Source: an uncultured Clostridium sp. (GTDB lineage: Bacteria; Bacillota; Clostridia; Lachnospirales; Lachnospiraceae). From it: 61,131 bases of DNA. Made by a program: the position numbers and the translations under genes. Positions 16,238 through 25,066 of this stretch are shown here, in pieces. The stretch lies in contig CAMYAO010000011.1 of the NCBI GenBank assembly GCA_947253885.1, positions 1 to 61,131 on the forward strand, given 5' to 3'. The number at the start of each line of letters is the position of its first letter. Within the stretch, counting starts at the first letter, position 1. The notes beneath the pieces are model-generated. The model was given only the letters and a program-made list of their open reading frames with translations. It had not been told where the DNA came from and searched no databases.

Positions 16238-18106
16238 ATGAAGAAAAAAATTCAATTCAGTATACAGTATTTAAAAAAATTAAAATTAAATCTGGCAACC
16301 ATTATAGTGTTTGAACTGATTTACAAATTGGCGCTTATTTTGATATTTAAACCTTTGGTAGCCTATTTATTTTCTTTGATTCTGCGAACAAGAGGGATCA
16401 GTTTTTTGGCAGATGAAAATTTTAAGCATTTTATATCTTCGCCGATTACTTGGCTGGCGTTGTTATTTTGGGTACTGATTTTTACATTTTTTGTTTTTTT
16501 TGATATATGCTGTGTAATTATTGCATTACATTCTTCTTATTACGGACAAAAGTTACCGTTGTTTCGTATGGTAAAAGAGGGATTTTTGGCGACAAGCCGT
16601 ATGTTTACAAGACATAATCTGTTTTTGGCAGTCTATTTATTGTTGGTGATTCCATTTACCTATGCCTTTGTACTGACCGGATATAACGGAATTTGGGAAA
16701 TTCCGCAGTTTGTACAAGATTATATATATGAGCATCTATGGCTGACATTGAGTTATTTTGGTGCAGTGATTTTTGTGGCATGGAGATTTTTTCGATGGAT
16801 CTTCAGTCTGCATTATTTTATTTTAAAAAAAGAAAATTACAAAGAAGCAAGAGCTTCCAGTCGTAGTTTAGTACATCATTATTATATGAGAAGTATTGGA
16901 CTGATGGGGATATGGACACTGATTATCTTTATCAGCTACCGGATTCTGGTGCATTTGTCCGCATTGGGAATTGTGGCGATCAATTCAAAACTGTCTCATT
17001 TTGCATTACTCAGTAGTGTAGTAGTATCTGCATTTACGGTTCTGGCAACTATATTGGAGTTGCTTTTTTATGCATTGGGAATCCCTCTTGTATTGGTAGG
17101 AATCAGTATTTTATTTTATTATTTACAGGAAAAACGGGGAGAGGAAATTGCGCCCGAATTGACGAATCTGGATACGGCATATTCTATATATGACAGTAGG
17201 GCAATCCGGAAAATGCGACGACATAAAAAGAAAGTATTGGCGGTTACTCTGATCATATTAATCGGAGGAAATTTTTTGATCTCTTACTTAGATAAGAGAG
17301 GAATTTTGAAAATACAGAATACTCAGAATTTGGTGGTGGCGGCACATAGGGGCTATTCATCCAAGTATCCGGAAAATACACTGGAGGCAGTCAAAGGGGC
17401 GATTTTATATAATGCCGATTATGCGGAAATTGATGTACAGCAGACAAAAGACGGAAAAATCATTGTGATGCATGACAGTAATACGAAGCGTACAACCGGA
17501 GAAGATCATGATATCTGGAATACAACCTATGAGGAACTAAAAAAACTTGATAATGGAAGTTGGTTTGATTCTCGTTTTTCTTCTGTTAAGATTCCGACAT
17601 TGGAATCTGTTTTGGAACTGGCAAAGGGAAAAATAAAATTAAATATAGAGACTAAGCCAAGCGGACATGACAGAGATTTGGAATATCAAGTGGTAAAATT
17701 GATTCACAAATATCATATGGAGAAAGAAGTCGTGGTATCCTCTTTAAGATACGACAGTATTCGAAAAATAAAGCAGGAAGATAAAAACCTGGAAACGGCT
17801 TACATTACCTCTTTTTCATACGGAGATTTTACACAATTAAAATATGCGGATGCTTATAGTGTAGAGGGATCCATTATATCAAGTTCTTTTGTATCTAAAG
17901 CACATCGGGCAAACAAGAAGGTTTATGTTTGGACGGTGGATAAAGAAAGTTTGTTACAGTCGGTTATTAATATGAACGTGGATATGATTATCACAAATGA
18001 TCCGGTTTGGGCAAAAACTTTGCTTTATCAGCATGACAGGCAGTCTGCAACTTTAAAGCTGTTCAATCGCCTGCAGGAAATTTTGCATTATTCTTCCGCT
18101 CAGTAG
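16238..18106 (+). CDS. membrane-bound glycerophosphodiester phosphodiesterase
   Basis: A 622-residue protein. Residues about 1-320 hold several hydrophobic membrane segments of the GDPD-associated membrane domain, and a further helix lies near 340. The catalytic domain (about 365-605) has AAHRGYSSKYPENTLEA, the metal ligands in YAEIDVQQTKDGKIIVMHD, and ETKPSG. Its last segment is VYVWTVDKES and IITNDP. The family hydrolyses glycerophosphodiesters or lipoteichoic-acid-like chains, here probably at the outer membrane face. The start follows GGATAGAAGATC, a weak ribosome site. It is a separate unit with its own terminator. Confidence 0.92.
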   Translation: MKKKIQFSIQYLKKLKLNLATIIVFELIYKLALILIFKPLVAYLFSLILRTRGISFLADENFKHFISSPITWLALLFWVLIFTFFVFFDICCVIIALHSSYYGQKLPLFRMVKEGFLATSRMFTRHNLFLAVYLLLVIPFTYAFVLTGYNGIWEIPQFVQDYIYEHLWLTLSYFGAVIFVAWRFFRWIFSLHYFILKKENYKEARASSRSLVHHYYMRSIGLMGIWTLIIFISYRILVHLSALGIVAINSKLSHFALLSSVVVSAFTVLATILELLFYALGIPLVLVGISILFYYLQEKRGEEIAPELTNLDTAYSIYDSRAIRKMRRHKKKVLAVTLIILIGGNFLISYLDKRGILKIQNTQNLVVAAHRGYSSKYPENTLEAVKGAILYNADYAEIDVQQTKDGKIIVMHDSNTKRTTGEDHDIWNTTYEELKKLDNGSWFDSRFSSVKIPTLESVLELAKGKIKLNIETKPSGHDRDLEYQVVKLIHKYHMEKEVVVSSLRYDSIRKIKQEDKNLETAYITSFSYGDFTQLKYADAYSVEGSIISSSFVSKAHRANKKVYVWTVDKESLLQSVINMNVDMIITNDPVWAKTLLYQHDRQSATLKLFNRLQEILHYSSAQ

Positions 18107-18116
18107 CGGAGTTTTA
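18094..18116 (+). terminator. short terminator overlapping the GDPD stop codon
   Basis: TTCCGCT pairs with AGCGGA around CAGT, then GTTTTATCT. The stop codon lies in the loop and descending stem. Confidence 0.55.
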
Positions 18117-18122
18117 TCTATC

Positions 18123-18151
18123 TTACCGATAGACATAAAATATGGTATACT
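18123..18151 (+). promoter_or_regulatory. probable promoter of gdpP-rplI-dnaB
   Basis: TATACT at 18146-18151 is preceded after 17 bases by TTACCG. The -35 is weak. Confidence 0.45.
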
Positions 18152-18173
18152 GAAGGGTAAAAGGAGCATAGGT

Positions 18174-20210
18174 ATGGTGCAAAATATAAAAAGAAACGAT
18201 AGATTGATCAATTTTATGAAAATGCCGGTTTATCTGGGAATGATACTGGTTCTTATGGATATCATCCTGTTTACATTTGAGATAAAAGCAGGTATTTTAG
18301 GAGTCGTAGTAACCGTTTGTTATTTTATTACTACCTATATTGTCTTTCGAAAATGGAAACCGTTTGTAAATCAGGAGTTGATAAATTTTGCCACGCAATA
18401 TGGAAGCATTCAAAAATATCTGTTGGATGAATTGGAAATTCCGTACAGTGTATTGGATTTTGATGGCAGAATTATGTGGATGAACGGACAGTTTCAGGAA
18501 CTTACCGGAAAAGAAAAGCAGTATCATAAATCCATTACTACTATTTTTTCAGAAATTACAAGGGAAAAGCTGGATAAATCCGAAGAATTTGAAATGCTGT
18601 TAGAATATGAAGAAAAACATCTTCGAATACATATTAAGCGTATTTATCTGCAAAATCCTGAAAATAAAGCGGAAAATGAAGAAAAACGGTATTTAAGTGC
18701 TGTGTATATTTTTGATGAGACGGAGCTTACAACCTATAAGACGGAAAGTGACAATCTGCAAATGGTATCGGGCTTGGTGTATATTGATAACTATGATGAA
18801 GTTGGAGATACATTGGAAGATGTCAAAAAATCTCTGTTATTGGCATTGGCGGATCGAAAAATCAATCGGTATTTCGGAAATTATGACGCTTTAGTAAAAA
18901 AGACGGAAAAAGATAAGTTTTTCGTGGTAATGCGAAAAGAGTATCTGGATCAGATCAGAGAAGATAAATTCAGTCTGTTAGAGGACGTTAAAAATATAAA
19001 AATGGGCGGAGAAGGTGCTCTGACTTTGAGTATGGGATTCGGGTATGTTCCGAATGACTATGCAAAAAATTATGAATATGCGAGAACTGCGATTGATCTT
19101 GCTTTGGGACGAGGCGGAGATCAGGCGGTCTTAAAGATGATAGAAAATGTAGAATACTATGGCGGAAACAGTCGTACCAATGATAGGAACACCAGAGTAA
19201 AGGCACGCGTAAAAGCATTGGCATTGCGAGAGATTATGATGACACATGAAAATTTTTATATTATGGGTCATCAGATTGCGGATGTTGATGTTCTGGGAGC
19301 CTCTATCGGTGTATTTTGTGCAGCCAGACAGGTGGGAAAGAAAGCTCAGATCGTAATAGATGAAGTAAATACTTCCTTAAAACCGATCAGGGAGTGTTTT
19401 ACAATTGAGGACGGCTATCCGGAAGACATGTTTATTTCTCCGGAGGAAGCGCTCAATCAGATAGACAGGACAGCTGCGCTGATCGTAGTAGATACCAATC
19501 GACCAAGTTATACTGCATCTCCGGAACTGTTGGAAAAGGCACATACGGTAGTGGTTTTTGATCATCATCGAATTGGAGAGGATGTAATAAAAAATACGGT
19601 ATTGTCTTATTTGGAGCCGTATGCATCTTCTACCTGTGAGATGATAGCGGAAGTTTTACAATATTTTGATGAGGATATCAAATTGTCCGCATCGGAAGCA
19701 GATGCTTTATATGCCGGTATATTAATCGATACCAATAACTTTATGACAAAGACCGGTGTCAGAACGTTTGAGGCGGCAGCTTATCTGCGCCGTGCCGGAG
19801 CAGAGGTTACAAGAGTCAGAAAAATGCTTCGAAATGATATGGAAGCCTATAAAGCAAGAGCGGAAGCCGTTCGTCATGCAGAGGTGTACAGGGGATCGTT
19901 TGCGATCAGTATATGCCCGGCAGATAATATAGCAAATCCTACGGTAACCAGTGCACAGGCTGCAAATGAGTTATTAAATATTATCGGAATTCGAGCTTCT
20001 TTTGTGCTGACCGAATTTCAGGACAGAATTTTTATTAGTTCTCGTTCAATCGATGAAATCAATGTACAAAGAATTATGGAAAAACTCGGTGGCGGCGGTC
20101 ATATTAATACGGCAGGAGTGCAGTTTAGCAATTGCTCTATTTTAGAAGCAAAAAAAATAATAGAAACTACTTTGGATGAAATGATAGAGAAGGGAGAAAT
20201 CGCAGAATGA
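18174..20210 (+). CDS. gdpP: cyclic-di-AMP phosphodiesterase GdpP
   Basis: A 678-residue GdpP/YybT protein, which hydrolyses c-di-AMP to pApA and so controls osmotic and cell-wall homeostasis. Two membrane helices lie at about 15-60. A PAS-like domain (about 85-150; DFDGRIMWMNGQFQELTGK) and a degenerate GGDEF domain (about 170-300) follow. The DHH domain has IMGHQIADVDVLGASIG, VVFDHHR near 462 and ALYAGILIDTNNF. The DHHA1 domain has the GGGGHINTAG motif near 639. AAAAGGAG precedes the ATG. The stop overlaps the rplI start (ATGA), giving the conserved gdpP-rplI-dnaB operon. Confidence 0.97.
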   Translation: MVQNIKRNDRLINFMKMPVYLGMILVLMDIILFTFEIKAGILGVVVTVCYFITTYIVFRKWKPFVNQELINFATQYGSIQKYLLDELEIPYSVLDFDGRIMWMNGQFQELTGKEKQYHKSITTIFSEITREKLDKSEEFEMLLEYEEKHLRIHIKRIYLQNPENKAENEEKRYLSAVYIFDETELTTYKTESDNLQMVSGLVYIDNYDEVGDTLEDVKKSLLLALADRKINRYFGNYDALVKKTEKDKFFVVMRKEYLDQIREDKFSLLEDVKNIKMGGEGALTLSMGFGYVPNDYAKNYEYARTAIDLALGRGGDQAVLKMIENVEYYGGNSRTNDRNTRVKARVKALALREIMMTHENFYIMGHQIADVDVLGASIGVFCAARQVGKKAQIVIDEVNTSLKPIRECFTIEDGYPEDMFISPEEALNQIDRTAALIVVDTNRPSYTASPELLEKAHTVVVFDHHRIGEDVIKNTVLSYLEPYASSTCEMIAEVLQYFDEDIKLSASEADALYAGILIDTNNFMTKTGVRTFEAAAYLRRAGAEVTRVRKMLRNDMEAYKARAEAVRHAEVYRGSFAISICPADNIANPTVTSAQAANELLNIIGIRASFVLTEFQDRIFISSRSIDEINVQRIMEKLGGGGHINTAGVQFSNCSILEAKKIIETTLDEMIEKGEIAE

Positions 20211-20653
20211 AAGTAATTTTATTAGAAGATATAAAATCAGTCGGAAAAAAAGGAGATCTGGTTGAGGTCAGCGACGGATACGCAAGAAATCAATTGATCA
20301 AAAAGAAGAAAGCATTGGAAGCGACCGGAAAAAATCTCAATGATTATAAGCTTCGCAAGAAGAATGAAGAAAAATTGGCACAAGAGGAACTGGAGGCCGC
20401 ACAGGCTCTCGGAAAAGAGATCGAGACAAAAAAGATTGTGATTAAGGTAAAGGCCGGAGAAGGCGGAAGAATGTTCGGTTCCGTGTCTACAAAGGAAATT
20501 GCAGATGAGGCAAAAAAACAATTGGGATTCGATCTGGACAAAAAGAAAATGTCTTTGGATACGGCAGTAAAGGCATTTGGTAATTATGATGTTACGATAA
20601 AATTACACCCACAGGTTACTACAATTTTAAAGCTGCAGGTGACGGAGGCTTAG
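20207..20653 (+). CDS. rplI: 50S ribosomal protein L9
   Basis: A 148-residue L9. The N-terminal domain is MKVILLEDIKSVGKKGDLVEVSDGYARNQLI, followed by the long charged connecting helix and the C-terminal rRNA-binding domain with GEGGRMFGSVSTKEIA. It overlaps gdpP by four bases and abuts dnaB, so translation is probably coupled. Confidence 0.98.
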   Translation: MKVILLEDIKSVGKKGDLVEVSDGYARNQLIKKKKALEATGKNLNDYKLRKKNEEKLAQEELEAAQALGKEIETKKIVIKVKAGEGGRMFGSVSTKEIADEAKKQLGFDLDKKKMSLDTAVKAFGNYDVTIKLHPQVTTILKLQVTEA

Positions 20654-20654
20654 T

Positions 20655-22007
20655 ATGGCGGAAGGAAATCAAGAGGTTTCTTTAAAACGGACGATGCCGA
20701 ACAGTTTAGAAGTGGAACAATCTGTAATTGCATCTATGCTGATTGACCGAAAGGCAATTTTGACAGCTTCGGAGATTCTGACGAAAGAAGATTTTTATTA
20801 TTCCAATAATGGGATTATGTTTGAAACCATGGTGGAGCTGTACCAGAAGGGACAGGAAACAGATGTGGTAATCATTCAGAACCGCCTGAGAGAGAAAAAT
20901 GTTCCGCCGGAGTTAAGTGAGCTGGAATATTTAATCGGGTTGGCAAGCTCTTCTGCTACTTCCGTAAACGTAGGTTATTATGCCAATATTGTTCGAGAGA
21001 AGGCAACTCTGCGAAAGATTATTCGTGTAAGTGAGGAGATCGCATCTTCCTGCTATAATCAGGAAGACAGTCTGGACATTTTAATGGAAGAAGCGGAGAA
21101 GCAGATGTTTGATGTATTACAGCATCGTGGCAGTTCAGATACCGTTTCAATAAAGCAGATTGTGTTGAATACATTAAATGAAATTGAACGGGCGGCAGAA
21201 TCCAATGGAGAGGTTACTGGTTTGCCGACTGGTTTCACCGATCTGGATTATCGTTTGTCAGGACTACAGCCATCAGATCTGATTTTGGTTGCGGCCCGTC
21301 CCTCTATGGGAAAAACGGCATTTGTATTAAACATTGCAGAATATATTGCACTCCATGAGCATCATGCTGTTGCTATATTCAGTTTGGAGATGTCAAAAGA
21401 ACAGCTCGTGCGTCGTATCTTATCAATGAGAGGAATGATCGATGCTCAGGGGATGAGGAACGGAAATTTACCGGACGGAGATTGGCAAAAGCTGATTGAA
21501 GCGGCACAGGATGTTGCCGAATCGAAATTGCTGATTGAAGATACACCGGGAATTACTGTTTCAGAGCTGAGCAGTAAGTGTCGAAAGTTTAAACTGGAAA
21601 ATGATATTAAGCTGATTATTATTGATTATATCGGTCTTATGTCCGGTTCCGGAAAAAAGGGGGAGTCCAGGCAACAGGAAATTTCGGATATTTCCCGCGG
21701 TCTAAAACAGGTCGCAAGAGAATTAAAGGTACCGGTTATCGCCTTATCGCAGTTAAGTCGTCAGGTAGAGCAACGAGAGAGTCACAGACCGATTTTGTCG
21801 GATCTTCGTGATTCCGGAGCAATAGAGCAGGATGCGGACGTGGTTATGTTTTTATATCGAGATGAATACTATAATAAGGATTCAGAGAAAAAAGGTATTG
21901 CAGAGGTAAATGTAGCGAAGCAGAGAAACGGTCCAATCGGCTCGGTAGAACTTGCCTGGTTAGGTCAATATACAAAATTTGCAAACTTAGAGCGTCCAAA
22001 AAAATAA
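20655..22007 (+). CDS. dnaB: replicative DNA helicase DnaB
   Basis: A 450-residue DnaB (DnaC in Bacillus naming). The N-terminal collar domain is PNSLEVEQSVIASMLID. The RecA-like motor has Walker A AARPSMGKTAFVLNI near 214, FSLEMSKEQLVRR, Walker B LIIIDYIGLM, and DLRDSGAIEQDADVVMFLYRD. It unwinds DNA at the fork and is loaded by the DnaD/DnaI-type proteins encoded at 26.3-28.4 kb. It follows rplI by one base. Confidence 0.98.
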   Translation: MAEGNQEVSLKRTMPNSLEVEQSVIASMLIDRKAILTASEILTKEDFYYSNNGIMFETMVELYQKGQETDVVIIQNRLREKNVPPELSELEYLIGLASSSATSVNVGYYANIVREKATLRKIIRVSEEIASSCYNQEDSLDILMEEAEKQMFDVLQHRGSSDTVSIKQIVLNTLNEIERAAESNGEVTGLPTGFTDLDYRLSGLQPSDLILVAARPSMGKTAFVLNIAEYIALHEHHAVAIFSLEMSKEQLVRRILSMRGMIDAQGMRNGNLPDGDWQKLIEAAQDVAESKLLIEDTPGITVSELSSKCRKFKLENDIKLIIIDYIGLMSGSGKKGESRQQEISDISRGLKQVARELKVPVIALSQLSRQVEQRESHRPILSDLRDSGAIEQDADVVMFLYRDEYYNKDSEKKGIAEVNVAKQRNGPIGSVELAWLGQYTKFANLERPKK

Positions 22008-22136
22008 AAATGTTGCAAAAATGTTAAATTTTTTGTAAAATCCTCTATACAGAATAAGAATGGTAGTTTATACTATATCTAGTGTGAATTTTGTAGAATT
22101 AGTACAAAGTGTTGATATAGTTTGGAGGGAAATTGA

Positions 22137-22637
22137 GTGGATCAGAATTCGGTCTACGGAGGAGCATCAAAGGGAAAATATTTTAGACTTGCAAATCAAC
22201 CCGATGGTAGTGTAAAATTAGTTCCTGTAAAGGTGCCATCCCATATAAAAGAGGAAAAGCTGCGTCGCAAGAAAAAGAGAGAGACGGCGAAGGCGGTTAG
22301 TCGAAATCGTGAAAAAGCATTTGCGATGGACATTAAGACGGTTCTGTTTCTGGCTATCGGTTTGGCTATTTGCGGTGTGGTATGCAGTTTATATATTAGT
22401 GCTCAGCAAAGAGTAAAAGTCAGTATGAACAAGGTGTCTCGCTTAAAGGTAGATATAGAAACCTTGGCGGCTACTAATAATGAGACGGAGACACGTTTAT
22501 CAATTGCATCTGATTTGAATCAGGTGTCAGATACCGCTGTCAATAAACTGGGTATGGTATCTGTAACAAAAAAGCAGATTAAGTATTATTCATTGGATAA
22601 CAGTGATTATCTGTATCAATATTCAAAAGTGAATTAG
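22137..22637 (+). CDS. FtsL/DivIC-like cell-division membrane protein
   Basis: A 166-residue bitopic protein: a basic cytoplasmic N-terminus (about 1-60; KLRRKKKRETAKAVSRNREK), one membrane helix (about 66-86), then an extracellular coiled coil and the end signature TAVNKLGMVSVTKKQIKYYS. This layout matches FtsL, which pairs with DivIC in the divisome. It starts at GTG (22137), seven bases after TGGAGGG. A second septum-formation protein with a similar KLGMV end lies at 55496. Confidence 0.7.
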   Translation: MDQNSVYGGASKGKYFRLANQPDGSVKLVPVKVPSHIKEEKLRRKKKRETAKAVSRNREKAFAMDIKTVLFLAIGLAICGVVCSLYISAQQRVKVSMNKVSRLKVDIETLAATNNETETRLSIASDLNQVSDTAVNKLGMVSVTKKQIKYYSLDNSDYLYQYSKVN

Positions 22638-22653
22638 TAACACAGGGTATCAA

Positions 22654-22694
22654 AGGGGATACTTAGATTCTATGGTCTAAGTGTTTCCTTTTTT
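22654..22694 (+). terminator. terminator after the FtsL-like gene
   Basis: GGGGATACTTAGA pairs with TCTAAGTGTTTCC (G-U pairs included), followed by TTTTTT. Confidence 0.75.
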
Positions 22695-22767
22695 ATTGTA
22701 CTATAGAAACAATTGTAATAGAATGTATGTGATTACATGAGAAACGTATTTATTTTAGGAGGTCAAT

Positions 22768-24102
22768 ATGAGTTACGTTGATGAAGTTTTAGCGAGAGTA
22801 AAAGAAAAAAATGCAGCTGAGCCGGAGTTTTTACAGGCAGTAGAAGAAGTATTAGAATCTATTCGTCCGGTTGTGGATGCAAATGAAGAATTATACCGCA
22901 AAGAAGCTATCTTAGAAAGAATTACAGAGCCGGATCGTCAGTTTAAGTTTAGAGTTGCTTGGGTGGATGACAAGGGTCAGACACAGGTAAATACAGGTTA
23001 TCGTGTACAGTTTAATAACGCAATCGGACCATACAAAGGCGGTTTAAGATTACATCCTTCTGTATACTTTGGTATCATTAAGTTCTTAGGTTTTGAGCAG
23101 ATTTTCAAAAACTCTTTAACCGGTCTTCCAATTGGCGGCGGTAAAGGTGGTTCCGACTTTGATCCGAAAGGAAAATCTGATAGGGAAGTAATGGCATTTT
23201 GTCAGGCATTTATGACAGAGTTATGTAAGTATATCGGTGCAGATGTGGATGTTCCTGCAGGAGATATCGGTACAGGCGGACGTGAGATCGGATATATGTT
23301 CGGTCAGTATAAGCGTATTAAAGGCTTGTATGAAGGTGTATTAACCGGAAAAGGCTTGACTTTCGGCGGTTCTTTGGCTCGTACAGAAGCTACCGGTTAT
23401 GGTTTATTATATATTGTGGAAGAGTTATTAAAGAGCAAGGGAGATTCTATGCAGGGTAAGACATGCGTAGTATCCGGTTCCGGAAATGTGGCAATTTATG
23501 CAATTGAAAAAGCACATCAGTTAGGCGGAAAATGTGTAACATGCTCTGATTCTACCGGTTGGGTATATGATCCGGAAGGAATAGATGTGGCTTTATTAAA
23601 AGAAGTAAAAGAAGTGAAGAGAGCACGTTTAACAGAATATGCAGCTGCAAGACCAAGTGCAGAATATCATGAGGGTCGTGGTGTATGGGCAGTAAAATGT
23701 GATATCGCACTTCCATGTGCTACTCAGAATGAGTTGTTCATTGAGGATGCAAAGGAATTAGTTGCAAATGGTTGTAAAGTAGTAGCAGAAGGTGCAAATA
23801 TGCCGACTACATTAGATGCAACCTTATATCTGCAGGAGAATAATGTATTCTTCCTACCTGGAAAAGCAAGTAATGCAGGTGGAGTTGCAACTTCTGCATT
23901 AGAGATGTCTCAGAACAGTGAGCGTTTAAGCTGGACCTTTGAAGAGGTAGACAGTAAATTACAGCAGATCATGGTAAACATCTATCACAATATTGATGAT
24001 GCGGCTAAAAAATACGGAAAAGAAGGCGATTATGTAGCAGGTGCTAATATTGCCGGATTTGAAAAAGTAGTAGAAGCTATGATTGCACAAGGTGTGAACT
24101 AA
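22768..24102 (+). CDS. gdhA: NADP-specific glutamate dehydrogenase
   Basis: A 444-residue hexameric GDH, class I of about 450 residues. It makes glutamate from 2-oxoglutarate and ammonium. The substrate lysine motif is GPYKGGLRLHP and LTGLPIGGGKGGSDFDPKGKSD (near 121). DVPAGDIGTGGREIGYMFGQYKR is conserved, and VVSGSGNVAIYA is the nucleotide fold. TAGGAGG precedes the ATG. It is monocistronic with a strong terminator, behind which a group IIC intron has inserted. Confidence 0.97.
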   Translation: MSYVDEVLARVKEKNAAEPEFLQAVEEVLESIRPVVDANEELYRKEAILERITEPDRQFKFRVAWVDDKGQTQVNTGYRVQFNNAIGPYKGGLRLHPSVYFGIIKFLGFEQIFKNSLTGLPIGGGKGGSDFDPKGKSDREVMAFCQAFMTELCKYIGADVDVPAGDIGTGGREIGYMFGQYKRIKGLYEGVLTGKGLTFGGSLARTEATGYGLLYIVEELLKSKGDSMQGKTCVVSGSGNVAIYAIEKAHQLGGKCVTCSDSTGWVYDPEGIDVALLKEVKEVKRARLTEYAAARPSAEYHEGRGVWAVKCDIALPCATQNELFIEDAKELVANGCKVVAEGANMPTTLDATLYLQENNVFFLPGKASNAGGVATSALEMSQNSERLSWTFEEVDSKLQQIMVNIYHNIDDAAKKYGKEGDYVAGANIAGFEKVVEAMIAQGVN

Positions 24103-24123
24103 ATACATAATACATAAATACAG

Positions 24124-24156
24124 AAATGTCCGGATTCTTATACTTCGGACATTTTT
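24124..24156 (+). terminator. gdhA terminator, target of the intron
   Basis: AAATGTCCG pairs with CGGACATTT around a 13-base loop, followed by T. The intron 5' end begins about 3 bases later. Confidence 0.88.
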
Positions 24157-24158
24157 GC

Positions 24159-24560
24159 GTTTGCGCGCCATGGGCGCGCTCTAACGGGTGAGAATCCCGA
24201 ACATGTTCAGATAGTGGGAAATGGATTCTAGAATTCTCTATCGCCTATGGATGTGTATTTGGAAGCATTGGAAAACACCACAGAATAAAGAAAAGAAACT
24301 TGTTAAGCTTGGAGTACCCAGATGGGCAGCGCATCAAGTGGCGAATACGAGAAATCGATATGCACATATGTGCCATAACGGATGGATACAAAAGGCTATA
24401 AGCAATAAGAGACTAAGCCAATTTGGATTAGTCTCAATGTTAGATTACTATACCGAAAGGTGTGTAACTTGTTAAGTTGATTGAACCGCCGTGTACGGAA
24501 TCGTACGCACGGTGGTGTGAGAGGTCGGGAAAATCATTTGATTTTCCTTCCTACTCGATT
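24159..24560 (+). mobile_element. group IIC intron, internally deleted relic
   Basis: The 5' end (GTTTGCGCGCCATGGGCGCG, then CTCTAACGGGTGAGAATCCCGAAC) matches the start of domain I of IIC introns such as that of Oceanobacillus iheyensis. It is fused after about 60 bases to the C-terminal maturase codons. The 3' end has domain V (TTGAACCGCCGTGTACGG ... GTACGCACGGTGGTGTGAG) and domain VI, ending CCTACTCGATT. Only about 400 bp remain of the usual 1.8-2 kb: most of domain I and the reverse transcriptase are gone. It sits directly behind a terminator, the known IIC target preference. Confidence 0.85.
24221..24475 (+). pseudogene. C-terminal fragment of a group II intron maturase
   Basis: This 84-residue frame equals the maturase-specific (GIIM) end of an LtrA-type protein: DSRILYRLWMCIWKHWKTPQ, KLVKLGVPRWAAHQVANTRN and ISNKRLSQFGLVSMLDYYTE. 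The reverse transcriptase domains (about 350 residues) are absent. The ATG at its start is probably an internal Met and no ribosome site precedes it. It cannot support mobility by itself. Confidence 0.85.
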
Positions 24561-24689
24561 GTTTATATCCTGTGAAAGAATGAGGAAGGACTCTATCCTG
24601 TAACACTATATAGTTAGCAATATATTGCATAAGAAACAGATAGAAAATCAAAGAGAAATCGTCAAAATACCGATTCTCGTTGGAACCCC

Positions 24690-24718
24690 TTGTAAATTGC
24701 ATATCGAACTAGTATATT
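24690..24718 (+). promoter_or_regulatory. promoter of the HPr-like gene
   Basis: TTGTAA, 17 bases and TATATT. It lies 130 bases after the intron relic and 33 bases before the start codon. Nothing else is evident between 24561 and 24689. Confidence 0.55.
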
Positions 24719-24751
24719 TTAATAAGACGCATCTTGAGGGAGGAAATGCAA

Positions 24752-25006
24752 ATGAACAAAAAAGAAGTAGTGATTGCTGACGTGGTTAAGAAGTATGATA
24801 ATCCAATCGCAGAATTAGTACAGGTTGCCTGTCAGTTCTCAAGTTCTTTATTTATTATTAAGGGGAATCATCGTATTAATGCGAAGAGCATTATGGGGAT
24901 TATGGCTTTCAACCCATCACAGGGAATGGAAGTGGAAATTGAAGTAGAAGGCGAAGATGAAGAAAAAGCCTTATCTGCAATGGAAGACTTTTTATTATGT
25001 AAATAG
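24752..25006 (+). CDS. HPr-family protein lacking the phosphorylated histidine
   Basis: An 84-residue protein with the full HPr fold length. The region around residue 46 is fully conserved (NAKSIMGIM; Ser46), and GMEVEIEVEGEDEEKALSAMEDF follows. The active-site loop G-x-H15-A-R17-P is replaced by KKYDNP, with Tyr15 and Asn17. It therefore cannot relay phosphate from PEP at His15 but could still be modified at Ser46, like Bacillus Crh (Gln15). ATG 24752 is chosen because it lies eight bases after GGAGG. It is convergent with prs, with a shared terminator. A regulatory rather than sugar-transport role is inferred. Confidence 0.85.
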   Translation: MNKKEVVIADVVKKYDNPIAELVQVACQFSSSLFIIKGNHRINAKSIMGIMAFNPSQGMEVEIEVEGEDEEKALSAMEDFLLCK

Positions 25007-25010
25007 AATG

Positions 25011-25059
25011 AAAAAATAGCTGTGAAACAGATCATCATCCTGTTCACAGCTATTTTTTT
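25011..25059. terminator. bidirectional terminator between the HPr-like gene and prs
   Basis: AAAAAATAGCTGTGAA pairs with TTCACAGCTATTTTTTT, with an inner CAG/CTG pair. A and T runs on both sides allow function on either strand. Confidence 0.92.
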
Positions 25060-25066
25060 GTTGTAA

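Noticed and set aside
24472..24702. Minus-strand 76-residue ORF over the intron 3' end
   Set aside because: It spans intron domains V/VI and the HPr promoter; it has no ribosome site and no family resemblance.
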